DNA from: Thermodesulfobacteriaceae bacterium
GTDB lineage: Bacteria; Desulfobacterota; Thermodesulfobacteria; Thermodesulfobacteriales; Thermodesulfobacteriaceae
Length of the DNA stretch: 14,131 nucleotides
Reading direction: 5' to 3'
Assembly (NCBI GenBank): GCA_015494725.1
Contig: WGAR01000086.1
Location: 1 to 14,131, forward strand
Shown: piece by piece, positions 1 through 8,600 of the stretch
Numbering within the stretch: position 1 is the stretch's first letter
Layout of the letters: each line of letters begins with the position of its first letter
Made by a program: the position numbers and the translations under genes
Notes under the pieces: model-generated
What the model saw: the letters and a program-made list of their open reading frames with translations, nothing else
Told to the model about the DNA's origin: nothing
The model's database searches: none

Positions 1-2372
1 CGGTTGATGAGTTCGGCAAAGGGGGTGCGGGTCCCCAGTTTGCGGATGTTCTCCCGGATACGGTCGAAAATGACCACGGTGTCCGTAAGGGAATATCCGG
101 CCAGGGTGAGAAGGGCGGTGATGAGGAGGAGGGAGATCTCCCGGTTCATGAGATAAAAGAGCCCCAGCACAGCCAGCACATCGTGGAAGGTGGCCACCGC
201 CGCCGCCACCCCGAAACTCAGTTTAAAGCGAAAGGCCAGATAAAGGATGAAACCCACCAGGGAGATCAGGATGGCCAGAATGGCCTTGTGTTTGAGTTCG
301 CGGCTTATGGCCGAACCGATTTCCTCCTTTCCGATGAGTTTAAAGTGAAGATCCGGGAATTTTTCCTGAAGGATCCTGGTAATGGATTTCTCGGTACCAC
401 CCACGGTTTCGGTCTTTTCCCGGACCCTCACCAGAAGGAGGTTTTCTCCCTTCACATCCTGAAGCTGAAACCCCTTAATGCCGGCCTGCCCCAGGGCCTT
501 TCGGATCTTATCCAGGGAGAAGGGTTTTTCGGCTCGATAATAGGCCAGGATCCCTCCTCCCAGATCCACTCCCAGGTTGGCTGCTCCCCGGGAGATCTGC
601 ACGAAGGCCACCAGCCCCAGGGTGACCAGGATTCCCGATATGACGAAGGCCAGACGCCGAAAGCCCATGAAATTCCAGTTGGGTTTGCCTATGATCTGGA
701 GGAAGTTGATCCTGGGGGTCTTTCCTTTGGCAATCAGGGCATCATAGACCAGCCGGGTGCCGAAGATGGCGGTGAAGAGGTTGATAACGATACCCGCGGA
801 AAGGGTTACCGCGAATCCCTTGATGGGACCGGTGCCGAAGAGGAAGAGGGCCAGCGCGGTGATCAGGGTGGTCACGTGGGCATCTACAATGGTCCAGAAG
901 GCCCGGTCGTAGCCGGCGTTGATGGCCGCCCGCGGCGGTCGTCCCAGGAGCAGTTCCTCCCGCATCCGCTCAAAGATGAGGACGTTGGAGTCCACGCCCA
1001 TGCCCATGGTGAGGATGATACCGGCGATACCCGGAAGGGTCAGGGTGGCCCGGAAGAGACTCAGGACCGCCAGGAGAAAGAGGATGTTCAGGAGCAGGGC
1101 GATATCCGCAATGAAGCCGGAAAAACGGTAATAAACGATCATGAAAAGGAGGACCGCTACCCCGCCCAGGATACCGGAAAAAAGCCCCTTACGGATGGAA
1201 TCCCGCCCCAGGGTGGGCCCCACGGTAATGTTCTGGATGACCTTGACCGGAGCGGGAAGGGCTCCGGCCCGAAGCACTATGGCCAGATCCGAGGCCTCCT
1301 CATAGGTGAAACCTCCGGTGATCTGGGCCTGTCCTCCGGGAATACGTTCCCGGATAACCGGGGCCGAGCGCACCACATTGTCCAGCACGATGGCCAGCCG
1401 CCGCCCCACATTCTCCCCGGTGACCCGTTCAAAGATCCGCGCTCCGCGGGAGGTGAGGGTCAGGGAGACATAGGGTTCATTGTAAGGGCCGCCGATACGT
1501 ACATGCGCGGTCTTGACCATGTCTCCGGTGAGAAGGGCCCGGCGCTTAAGGATGATGAGACGCTTTATAACCCGACCGGTCTCCCGATCCCGGGTTACCC
1601 AGAAATAGACCTCGTCTCCGGGAGGAAGATAGGGACGCAGGATCCGGTTAAGGTCCTCCCGGGTATAATCGGGCTTGAGGCGCCCCTCCTTAAGGGCCTG
1701 ATCAATGAGGCGATAATAGAAATCGATCCGGCGCATGGCCTCCTCATCCACCAGTTTGAACTCCAGCTGCGCCGTCTGCCCGATGAGTTTCAGGGCCCGC
1801 TCCGGGTTCTTCACCCCGGGAAGCTGGACCACGATCTTGTCCTTGCCCTGGCGCACGATGACCGGCTCGGTAACCCCGAACTGGTCCACCCGGTTGCGAA
1901 TGACCTCAAGACTCTGTTCCACCGCGTGATCGCGGATAAAACGGACCCTTTCCTCCGAGAGAGCCAGAAGCAGGGAGGGATACTGACCGGAGGTCTCCCG
2001 GACGATCTTTATCTCCGGATAGTCCCGATCGATGAGGGTCTTGGCCCGGGCCAGATCGGTGGCCTTTTGAAATACCAGCTGAAAGCCCTGCGGGGTTTCC
2101 TTAATGGTTACCCGAATGCCCCGTTTCCCCAGGGCTTCCTTCAGATCCTGCACTGAGGCGTTGAGGGCGTTGCGAATGGCCTTATCCACATCCACCTGGA
2201 GCACCACCTGCATACCGCCCTGAAGATCCAGACCCAGCTTGAGTCCGGCACCGTTGACGTATCTCTTGAACCAGGAAGGCAGACCCGGATAGAAGGAGGG
2301 GAGCACCAGGATCACCGAAAAGACGGTGAGCAACAGGACCAGCAGAATCTTGAGCTTCAGAGAGCGGGGCAT
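1..2372 (-). CDS. secDF: Fused protein-export membrane protein SecDF (3' end outside window)
   Basis: Accessory subunit of the Sec translocon in the inner membrane. It uses the proton gradient to pull secreted proteins through SecYEG. The reading frame opens at 2372 (ATG, ideal AAGGAGG site 5 bases upstream) and has no stop down to base 1, giving 790 visible codons. The SecD half is residues 1 to about 560. It starts with a hydrophobic N-terminal segment, carries LGLDLQGG at 46-53, an LPAPVKV...GPTLG stretch, and the membrane motif VDSNVLIFERMRE beginning at 460 (D461 is the proton-relay type Asp). The SecF half follows in the same frame: MGFRRLAF at 569, LGVDLGGG at 600-607, and GYSLTDTVVIFDRIREN from about 759. 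Roughly the last two SecF membrane segments are missing beyond the edge. The preceding gene is a metal-binding protein 70 bases away, not yajC. The family call is secure. Fusion into one polypeptide is read directly from the uninterrupted frame. Confidence 0.95.
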   Translation of the reverse strand, partial: MPRSLKLKILLVLLLTVFSVILVLPSFYPGLPSWFKRYVNGAGLKLGLDLQGGMQVVLQVDVDKAIRNALNASVQDLKEALGKRGIRVTIKETPQGFQLVFQKATDLARAKTLIDRDYPEIKIVRETSGQYPSLLLALSEERVRFIRDHAVEQSLEVIRNRVDQFGVTEPVIVRQGKDKIVVQLPGVKNPERALKLIGQTAQLEFKLVDEEAMRRIDFYYRLIDQALKEGRLKPDYTREDLNRILRPYLPPGDEVYFWVTRDRETGRVIKRLIILKRRALLTGDMVKTAHVRIGGPYNEPYVSLTLTSRGARIFERVTGENVGRRLAIVLDNVVRSAPVIRERIPGGQAQITGGFTYEEASDLAIVLRAGALPAPVKVIQNITVGPTLGRDSIRKGLFSGILGGVAVLLFMIVYYRFSGFIADIALLLNILFLLAVLSLFRATLTLPGIAGIILTMGMGVDSNVLIFERMREELLLGRPPRAAINAGYDRAFWTIVDAHVTTLITALALFLFGTGPIKGFAVTLSAGIVINLFTAIFGTRLVYDALIAKGKTPRINFLQIIGKPNWNFMGFRRLAFVISGILVTLGLVAFVQISRGAANLGVDLGGGILAYYRAEKPFSLDKIRKALGQAGIKGFQLQDVKGENLLLVRVREKTETVGGTEKSITRILQEKFPDLHFKLIGKEEIGSAISRELKHKAILAILISLVGFILYLAFRFKLSFGVAAAVATFHDVLAVLGLFYLMNREISLLLITALLTLAGYSLTDTVVIFDRIRENIRKLGTRTPFAELIN

Positions 2373-2377
2373 GAGAG

Positions 2378-2384
2378 CCTCCTT
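2378..2384 (-). promoter_or_regulatory. Strong ribosome binding site of secDF
   Basis: AAGGAGG on the minus strand, 5 bases before the ATG at 2372. It fixes the secDF start and shows that this gene is translated independently of the upstream binding-protein gene, whose stop is about 70 bases away. Confidence 0.8.
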
Positions 2385-2442
2385 GCCGGAAAAGTTTTAT
2401 TTCTCCTAGCGCAAAAGAGCCGTCTTGACAAGTACACCTCCG

Positions 2443-3285
2443 CTAATTCCGGGCACAGAGCCCTTCGCGGAGGTGTTTAATATCCTTTCGGAGGAGCTCC
2501 GGAAAGGAGAGGTTGCGATCTTCCGGGCAAAGAGGGATCCCGGGATTAAGGGTGAGCACGCGAACTCCGGCCTGGCGCTGGAAGAGCAGGGCGTATTTCC
2601 GAAACTCGGGATCCAGGAGAAAAACCACCGGTATCCTCCGACGCTTTACCAAAAGGAGCACGGAGCGCAGTCTCCCGGGAACGACCTCGCTTTCCGGATG
2701 GACTCCGGCCAGGGATATGGGCTTAAGTCCCGCTTCCCTTAAAAGGTAGGTAAGGGCTGCATGCCCCAGGATGACCACCCTGCGGCGGGGGCACCTGGAA
2801 AGACCCTTCAATTCCCTCCGGATCTCTTCCAGAAGAGAGATGAGATTTTGGGCCCTTTTCCGGTAAGAAGGGGCTCCTTTGGGATCCAGGACCTCCAGTT
2901 TATGCACCATTCGGTGAATAAAATCCTCCAGGCGCGGAAGATCCAGCCACAGATGGGGGTCCTCCAGTTTCTGACCCCGGGTCAAAAAGAGGGTCTTTTT
3001 TTGGAGTAAACGATGTTTCTTAAGCCAGGGTTCAAACCCTACGGCCAGGATGAGATCGCTTTGAAAAAGCTGCAGGAAATCCCGGTACCCGGGTTCGAAG
3101 TGGTGCACATCCCGTCCGGGAGGGATGAGCAGATGGATCCGGGCCTGGGGGGCCACGTACCGGGCCACATCATAGAGAGGATATACGGTAGCGGTTATAG
3201 AGAGGGCCGATACCCCGGGGATATATCCCCAGAAGAAAAGGAAGAGAAAGCATGCGGTAAGGATACCCGAAAAGCGGGAAAACAT
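2443..3285 (-). CDS. Periplasmic metal-binding protein of an ABC transporter (ZnuA/MntA family)
   Basis: Cluster A-I solute-binding protein that would capture Zn2+ or Mn2+ in the periplasm and hand it to an ABC permease. 280 aa, close to family size. A Sec signal peptide spans residues 1-27 (cleavage likely after VSA). Family motifs in order: HHFEP at 61-65, DPHLWLD at 109-115 (H111), GHAAL with H175 at the usual third-ligand position, PESEVVPGRL at 197-206, and a LLDPEF segment at 223-228. There is no His-rich loop of the kind seen in many zinc-specific ZnuA proteins. At the C terminus the usual LDP Asp appears to be Asn (N247 in LNP). The start lies 4 bases after the mltD stop, so it is co-transcribed; GAGG sits only 2 bases from the ATG, suggesting coupling. 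No ATPase or permease gene is visible nearby, so the transporter partner is unknown. Metal specificity cannot be decided from sequence. Confidence 0.88.
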   Translation of the reverse strand: MFSRFSGILTACFLFLFFWGYIPGVSALSITATVYPLYDVARYVAPQARIHLLIPPGRDVHHFEPGYRDFLQLFQSDLILAVGFEPWLKKHRLLQKKTLFLTRGQKLEDPHLWLDLPRLEDFIHRMVHKLEVLDPKGAPSYRKRAQNLISLLEEIRRELKGLSRCPRRRVVILGHAALTYLLREAGLKPISLAGVHPESEVVPGRLRSVLLLVKRRRIPVVFLLDPEFRKYALLFQRQAGVRVLTLNPGIPLCPEDRNLSFPELLRKDIKHLREGLCARN

Positions 3286-3289
3286 GACC

Positions 3290-4588
3290 TCAGGCTTCGG
3301 GCCAGATTACCAGGATCTGTCCGGGCAGAAGATGGCTGGAAGAGAGGTTATTCCAGGTCTTGAGTTTGCGTATGGAGACCCCGTATTTCCGGGAAATCCG
3401 CCAGAGGGTGTCTCCGCGTCGGACCCGATAGTACATGGGTTTTCCCTCCCGGTTCTTGCGGGCTGCTACATAGAAGCTGGCCTGTTCCCGATAGGGGATG
3501 ATTAAAACCTGCCCCACCCGGATGAGGTTCCCCCGGATATCGTTAAACTGCCGCAGGACTCTCAGCGGAACTTTATAATAGGAGGCTATGCGCAGGAGGG
3601 TATCCCCCCGCCGGACCCGATAACGAAGGGAGCGCCGGTGATAGACGAAACGGACCCGATGGAGGTAACGCCGTACGGACTCTGCCGTCCCGAAGGGGAC
3701 CTTTACCGGATAGGTCTCCAGGTAGGGCGGGGTTTTGGCTCGACGCAGCTCCGGGTTTAACCAGCGGATGGTTTCGTAATCCACCCCTGCGGCCAGGGCC
3801 ACCATGCGCAGATCGGTGCCCCCCGGAACTTTGACTATTTCGTAGTCCAGAGGAGGGTCGTATTCTACGAAGAAACCAAACTTTCGAGGATTTTTGGCGA
3901 TGATAACCGCGGCTATCCATTTAGGTAGGTAGTTTTTGGTTTCCCGGCGCAGATATCTGTATCTGCACAGACGCCAGTAGTTGCGGGTGCGATAGCGGGC
4001 GATGGCCCGGATGATCTTCCCCTCTCCGGCATTATAGGCGGCGCAGGCCAGGCGCCAGTCGCTGAACATGGCGTAAAGATCCGAAAGGTAGAGGGCCGCA
4101 GCCAGCGTGGACTTTTCCGGATCGCGCCGCTCGTCCACCCAGTAGTTGATCTTGAGGCCGTATTTGCGGGCCGTGGCTCGCATGAACTGCCATATCCCGC
4201 AGGCCCCGGCCCGGGAATAGGCAAAAGGGTTGAATCCACTTTCGATCATGGCCAGATAGGCCAGATCCCTGGGGATTCCGTATCTCTGAAAGATGTTTTC
4301 TATGATGGGAAGATAACGGCCCGACCTCTTTAGCCAGAGGGTAAACATGCCCCTCTTTTTCCGGGAGAAGTAGCGAATAAAGTACTTTACCTGGTCATTG
4401 AGATTGGGAGGGAGGTTCTCGGAGACGATTTCTTCCGGCAGAACCTCCAGGTGTTCCTCCAGGACGTTTTCATCATTATAGTCTTCCAGGGAAAAGGATT
4501 TCTGTTCAAAAGGGAAGACTTGCGACCACAAAACTAAAATCAAACTCAAAACAAGAAACCACAGCCTGAAAAGACGGAAACTATACAT
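3290..4588 (-). CDS. mltD: Membrane-bound lytic murein transglycosylase D-like, two LysM domains
   Basis: Cleaves the glycan strands of peptidoglycan in the periplasm to give 1,6-anhydromuropeptides, for wall turnover or insertion of envelope machines. 432 aa, similar to E. coli MltD. Residues 1-25 are a hydrophobic signal or anchor without a lipobox cysteine. The SLT domain covers about 90-235: IESGFNP at 115-121 holds the catalytic Glu (E116), followed by GIWQFM at 131-136 and AYNAGEG at 184-190. Two LysM peptidoglycan-binding modules lie at about 322-365 and 386-430, each with the YRVRRGDTL signature. The ATG at 4588 has AAAAGG 7 bases upstream and a good promoter further up. It is first in the operon with the metal-binding protein and secDF, and divergent from perR. 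The family assignment is firm. MltD versus another LysM-SLT paralogue is less certain. Confidence 0.93.
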   Translation of the reverse strand: MYSFRLFRLWFLVLSLILVLWSQVFPFEQKSFSLEDYNDENVLEEHLEVLPEEIVSENLPPNLNDQVKYFIRYFSRKKRGMFTLWLKRSGRYLPIIENIFQRYGIPRDLAYLAMIESGFNPFAYSRAGACGIWQFMRATARKYGLKINYWVDERRDPEKSTLAAALYLSDLYAMFSDWRLACAAYNAGEGKIIRAIARYRTRNYWRLCRYRYLRRETKNYLPKWIAAVIIAKNPRKFGFFVEYDPPLDYEIVKVPGGTDLRMVALAAGVDYETIRWLNPELRRAKTPPYLETYPVKVPFGTAESVRRYLHRVRFVYHRRSLRYRVRRGDTLLRIASYYKVPLRVLRQFNDIRGNLIRVGQVLIIPYREQASFYVAARKNREGKPMYYRVRRGDTLWRISRKYGVSIRKLKTWNNLSSSHLLPGQILVIWPEA

Positions 4589-4647
4589 AGCGTAACCTTT
4601 TATAACATAAGGAAGGAAGGCGGGTCAAGCACTGGATCGCCTCAAAA

Positions 4648-4677
4648 ATTATAGCAATTGGATATAGATCTTGACAA
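4648..4677 (-). promoter_or_regulatory. Sigma70-like promoter for mltD operon
   Basis: On the minus strand a TTGTCA -35 (4672-4677) and a perfect TATAAT -10 (4648-4653) are separated by 18 bases. Transcription would start near 4641, leaving a leader of about 50 bases before mltD. The region also lies upstream of perR, so PerR could act here, but no clean PerR box was found. Confidence 0.65.
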
Positions 4678-4720
4678 AGTATCTTTGGAATGGTCTTTTT
4701 GTAGTAGCATTTAGAATCCC

Positions 4721-4736
4721 ATATCGAGGCCGATAT
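4721..4736 (+). promoter_or_regulatory. Inverted repeat over the perR translation start region
   Basis: ATATCG and CGATAT form a perfect 6-base inverted repeat around the 4-base loop AGGC, ending 2 bases before the perR ATG. The only Shine-Dalgarno-like run for perR (GAGG, 4726-4729) lies in the loop and adjoining arm base. It could be an autoregulatory operator or an RNA hairpin affecting translation. A TAGAAT -10-like hexamer lies just upstream at 4712-4717 but has no good -35. Confidence 0.4.
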
Positions 4737-4738
4737 CT

Positions 4739-5152
4739 ATGTTGTCGGAAGAAAGAATCGAATACTACCGTAATTTGGGGCTTAAGATAACCCCTCAGCG
4801 GCTGGCCATCCTGGAGTATCTGGAGAAACACTTCACCGCCCATCCTACCGCCGAGGACATCTACCGCTACGTAAAGGAGCGCTTTCCCAGCATGTCTTTC
4901 GCCACCGTGTATAACACTCTGGAGGCCCTCAAGGAACGGGGGCTGGTAAAGGAACTTTATATTGAAGAAGGTAAGAAACGTTTCGATCTAAATGTCCAAC
5001 CCCATCATCATTTCTATTGCACTTCCTGCGGACGCCTGATTGATCTTCATGAGGGGGTGAAGGTGGAGATATCCGAGAGGTTCAAAAATAAACTTAATAT
5101 TTTAGAGATCCGGGTCTTTTTCTTGGGTATCTGTGACCGGTGTCAGGGATAG
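4739..5152 (+). CDS. perR: Fur-family peroxide-responsive regulator PerR
   Basis: Metal-dependent repressor that senses H2O2 by oxidation of histidine ligands and controls oxidative-stress and metal-homeostasis genes. 137 aa, usual length. The N-terminal winged helix includes ITPQRLAILEYL (17-28) and the recognition helix around SFATVYNTLEAL (53-64). The structural zinc site is C94/C97 and C132/C135. The regulatory site matches B. subtilis PerR residue for residue with a constant offset of 2: H35, D83, H89, H91, D102. An Asp at position 83, rather than the Glu typical of Fur, supports PerR over Fur or Zur. It reads divergently from the mltD operon, which includes a metal-binding protein, and is followed by HU with a 107-base gap. 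The start at 4739 has only GAGG 9 bases upstream, inside an inverted repeat. No upstream in-frame alternative looks better. Confidence 0.9.
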   Translation: MLSEERIEYYRNLGLKITPQRLAILEYLEKHFTAHPTAEDIYRYVKERFPSMSFATVYNTLEALKERGLVKELYIEEGKKRFDLNVQPHHHFYCTSCGRLIDLHEGVKVEISERFKNKLNILEIRVFFLGICDRCQG

Positions 5153-5193
5153 GAGGAAAGTTTACTTAATAATACCCTTCATTAAATTCCCCC

Positions 5194-5222
5194 TTGACTT
5201 ATTTTCGGTATTCATCTAAAAC
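5194..5222 (+). promoter_or_regulatory. Candidate promoter for HU
   Basis: TTGACT (5194-5199) is followed after 17 bases by TAAAAC (5217-5222) in an AT-rich gap between perR and the HU gene. The -35 is good and the -10 imperfect. The gap also holds the HU leader of about 30 bases. No terminator for perR is obvious. Confidence 0.45.
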
Positions 5223-5247
5223 GGGACTTAAAAGCAATTAAATAATT

Positions 5248-5254
5248 AAGGAGG
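5248..5254 (+). promoter_or_regulatory. Strong ribosome binding site of HU gene
   Basis: AAGGAGG, 5 bases before the ATG at 5260. It fits high-level expression of a nucleoid protein and fixes the start. Confidence 0.8.
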
Positions 5255-5259
5255 GCGGT

Positions 5260-5550
5260 ATGAATAAAGCAGAACTTGTTGCACGTATGGCAGCCATTTC
5301 CGGAATGACTAAAGCTGCTTCGGAAAAGGCCTTGAATGCGTTTATTGAGGCGGTAACCGAGGCCCTAGAAAAAGACGATAAAGTAACCCTGGTGGGGTTC
5401 GGGACTTTTATGGTGGCCGAGAGGGCGGCCCGTAAGGGGCGCAACCCTCGCACCGGGGAGGAGATAAATATCCCGGCCCGCAGGGTGGTCAAGTTCAAAC
5501 CCGGAAGCACCCTGGAAGCCGCGATAAGCAAGAAAAAGAAGAAAAAATAA
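5260..5550 (+). CDS. hup: DNA-binding protein HU
   Basis: Small histone-like protein that binds and bends double-stranded DNA as a dimer and organises the nucleoid. 96 aa. It starts with the HU-typical MNKAELV, has the helix-helix body to about residue 40, the VTLVGFGTF strand at 42-50, and the DNA-inserting arm with RNPRTGE at 61-67, where P63 is the intercalating proline. The C terminus ends in six consecutive lysines (91-96), about 5 residues beyond standard HU proteins of about 90 aa. This probably adds nonspecific DNA contact. It has its own candidate promoter and strong ribosome binding site and ends in a hairpin terminator. IHF is possible but less likely, because the N terminus and arm are HU-like. 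Confidence 0.95.
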   Translation: MNKAELVARMAAISGMTKAASEKALNAFIEAVTEALEKDDKVTLVGFGTFMVAERAARKGRNPRTGEEINIPARRVVKFKPGSTLEAAISKKKKKK

Positions 5551-5576
5551 AGAAAATAGGCTTTTGAGACTTTTTA

Positions 5577-5610
5577 AGACCTTCCGGGTCTTTTAGGGCC
5601 CGGAAGGTTT
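5577..5610. terminator. Hairpin terminator between convergent genes
   Basis: CCTTCCGGG (5580-5588) and CCCGGAAGG (5599-5607) form a perfect 9-base GC-rich stem with a 10-base loop. Outer A-T and G-T pairs extend it to 5577-5610. Short T-rich runs follow on either strand, so it may serve both HU and the minus-strand gene whose stop abuts it at 5611. Confidence 0.75.
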
Positions 5611-8600
5611 CTATTCGAACTTTACTTCTGCTTGCAAGGTCTTTTCCCCCCGGCGATAGAGAAGTTTCATGGTATCTCCCTTCTTTTTGAAGGTTAGGAT
5701 GATCTTGAGGGTGGCAACATCCTTTAATTTTTCCCCATCCGCCTCCACCAGAAGGTCTCCCTTTTTAAGGCCGGCTTTCTGGGCCGGAGAACCGGGGCTG
5801 ACCCGGGCCACCTTTAACCCCTCCTTGGTCTCCTCCAGCCATACCCCCAGTCGGGCCGAAAAGGGCTCCCTGGCCGGTTCGGGATAGAGGATATAATCGG
5901 CAAAACCCGAGGTGATGCGTTCGTTCCCCCCCAGAACCAGGGTTACCAGAGAGGTAATGCCCCTTCTTTTGAGACGGGAGGGAATGCCAAAACCATACAT
6001 GATATGCCCTTTTCCGGCCAGAAGGACCAGTTGATAATCCGGATGTTCCCTAAGCCAGCGTGCTGCGGTATCCGCCATGGTCTCGTCCCAGAGTATCTGG
6101 GCCTCGTAAAAATAGTCGAACTTGGGAAAACGAGCGGCAAAATTACGATGTTCCCGGTAAATACGATAAAGAAAGGCCCGGTAAGAGGGGTTATTCAGAT
6201 CCATCTCCGGGAGCGAGGCTTTTTCCTCTACACTGAGTCCCTCCAGTCCGGAACGGGAGACCTTCTTCACCAGCTCGGAAGGAGCGTTTAAGGCCAGCAC
6301 CGGAAGGCCCTTTTTACGGGCATAAAGAAGAATGGGACGGTAAAGTTTCCAGTCCATATTCCAGCGCTTGAAGTATTCGGTTTTTTCCAGCAATTCCCTT
6401 TCCGTTAGTTCCCCGGCTATAAAGAGATCCAGATACTTCTGAAAGGGACGTTGAAACATCTCCATGCCCACGGCTACCCGATGTCCGAGGGCGGTGAGAC
6501 TCTTGATCACCTCCAGTTCGGTAAGGTGATGTTCGTAACGATCGTGTTCCTCCCCGATCAGGATCACCCGATAGAGACTGATCCGGCGAAGGATTTCCTT
6601 GAAGGGGAGGAGATCCTTCAGGGGCAATCCGGTAACCTCCGTGGAAAGCAAAAGACGAATTCCGTTTTCACCCGGAAGTCGGATTTTTTCCAGGAGTCTT
6701 CCCTCGCGGAAATAGAGACTCTGATAGCGCCAGTAGTATTCCAGCCGGGGAAGAATCTTCCGGATCTCCCCGGCATCCGTAGCCCGGAAGAAAAGAAAAG
6801 CCCCTTTGTTTCGATAGGGATGCCGCGCCACCTCCAGATAGGCTCCCCGGGGGAAACCCTTGCCGTGAAAAAGAAAGGTGAGATCCCGGGGGATTTCACC
6901 CAGAAAGACCCAGTTTTCCGGCCCCGGCCCGCCCGGGGGCAACTGATCCCAGACCACCCGGTATCCCCGCCGCCGGAGAAGATGAATCAGAGGTCGATAC
7001 ACCGGCCAATCCATACGACGAACCCAGACCTTTCCCCGCGAAGCCAGGATCAAACCCAGATTCGGAGGCAGTTCGTCGGGATCCAGTCTGCGCCAGAGAC
7101 GGTATTCCGGGTCCAGCAGCACCTCTTCCGGAGGGGCTTTAAGGGTGACCTCCAGATCCTTACGGGGACCGGAGAGATCCACCTCCAGTTTCCGTTCCTC
7201 TCCTCCTTTTATCCACAGGGGTACCCGGAGATGATAATAGGGCGGATCCTGATAAAGGGTTAGACCCAGCCGATAGGTATGGTTCTCTTTGAGGAGATAA
7301 CGTTTACTCAGATGCAAAGAGGGTTCCCCGGTTCGTTCAATCCATTGCTGGAAGAAAGCGGAAAGATCCCGGCGATAATGTTCCGAAAAGACCTGTTGGA
7401 GATCCTCCCAATCTGCCTCCTGATAAAGGTAGCGGGAGAGAAAATCCCTTAAGGCTCCGTAAAAGACCTGGTCCCCGACTGTTTGCCGGAGCATATAGAA
7501 GAAGTAAGCTCCTTTGCCGTAGCCCACGGCCTGGGAGCAGCGGTCCGTCCGGGCCACAAAGAGCGAAAGAGGAAAGGGATCCTTGCCCTGACACCACGTC
7601 TCATGGGAGATAAGGAGGTCTTTGCGGTAGGAAAGGCCCTTGCCCCTCTTTTCCGCCTGTTTCCAGTCGGCAAGATAGGTAACCAGCCCCTCCGACCAGT
7701 TGGCCTTCCGCGGATAGACTCCGCAGCCGAACCATTGGTGGAGTATCTCGTGGGGAAGGGAGGTATCGAGAATAAAGGGGAGGCGGATCACCTTCTCGCC
7801 GAAAAAGATGAGGGTGGGATAGGCCTCCCCCACCTCTCGATTTATCTCCACGATGGAAAGCCTTCGATAGGGCAGGGGACCCAGAAGTTGCTTGTACTGA
7901 TCCAAATACTTTAAGGTCCTGGCCAGATAGGTCTGGGCCAGATCCGGGTCCGGGTGGCGAAGATACAGGGCCACGATGAGACGTCCGTGTTTGCGATAAT
8001 AATATTCGTAGGGCCCGTAAATGAGGGGAGGAGGGGGGGTGGGGTGGTTCAGGACGAAGGTATAGACCTTGCGCCGCCTGCGGGTTTTTACCGTGAGTTT
8101 CTCCGCGGAAGTAATCACCTTAAGGGAGGCCGGAACGGTGACACTCAGCGTATAGTAGGAAAGGCCCTCCAGGGCGGGGAACCAGTTTCCGAAAAGGAGC
8201 CCTTCTCTGGCCCCCAGATAACCCCCTCTGGAGGCCTCCTCCCCCGGGGGAAAGACGGCTCGAAAACTAATCTCCACTCTTTCGGTTTTCCCCACCGTGA
8301 GGATGCGCAGGCGTCCGTTTTCTATCTCCGGACGGATGGGTTTCCCTCCGAGGAGGATGCGGGTTATCCGGAGGTTCTTGACCCGGATCCAGTAAACCCG
8401 ATTCCGGGGAAGAAGGATGGTGCTTTTCCCGCTAAGGACATGGGCTCCGGGGTCGAGACTTATCCATACCTGGGTGCGCGGAAGCTGACCGGTAGGGGCC
8501 GCCTTTGCGGCGTTTAACCAGAAAGGGAGAAGGAAAAGGCTAAGACATAAGATGGGCCACCAGTTCCGGAGCCGAAGCGAAGTGAAAATGGATGTAACTG

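Noticed and set aside
183..2156. A 657-codon plus-strand open frame opposite secDF
   Set aside because: Its product is low-complexity, rich in Gly, Asp and His, with no recognisable domain. It is antisense to an unmistakable SecDF, so it is a shadow created by codon bias.
2425..2430. TTGACA on the plus strand (and TTGTCA on the minus) between secDF and the metal-binding gene
   Set aside because: No acceptable -10 lies 16-18 bases away in either direction (TAGGAG at best on the minus strand), and the plus direction faces antisense sequence.
3250..3261. LTAC at residues 9-12 of the metal-binding protein as a lipobox
   Set aside because: It comes too early, with no hydrophobic stretch before it. 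The hydrophobic core follows the cysteine, and a normal signal peptidase site (VSA) ends the segment.
4671..4676. Plus-strand TTGACA as -35 for perR
   Set aside because: The hexamers 16-18 bases downstream are T-runs unlike TATAAT. The same bases fit much better as the minus-strand -35 of mltD.
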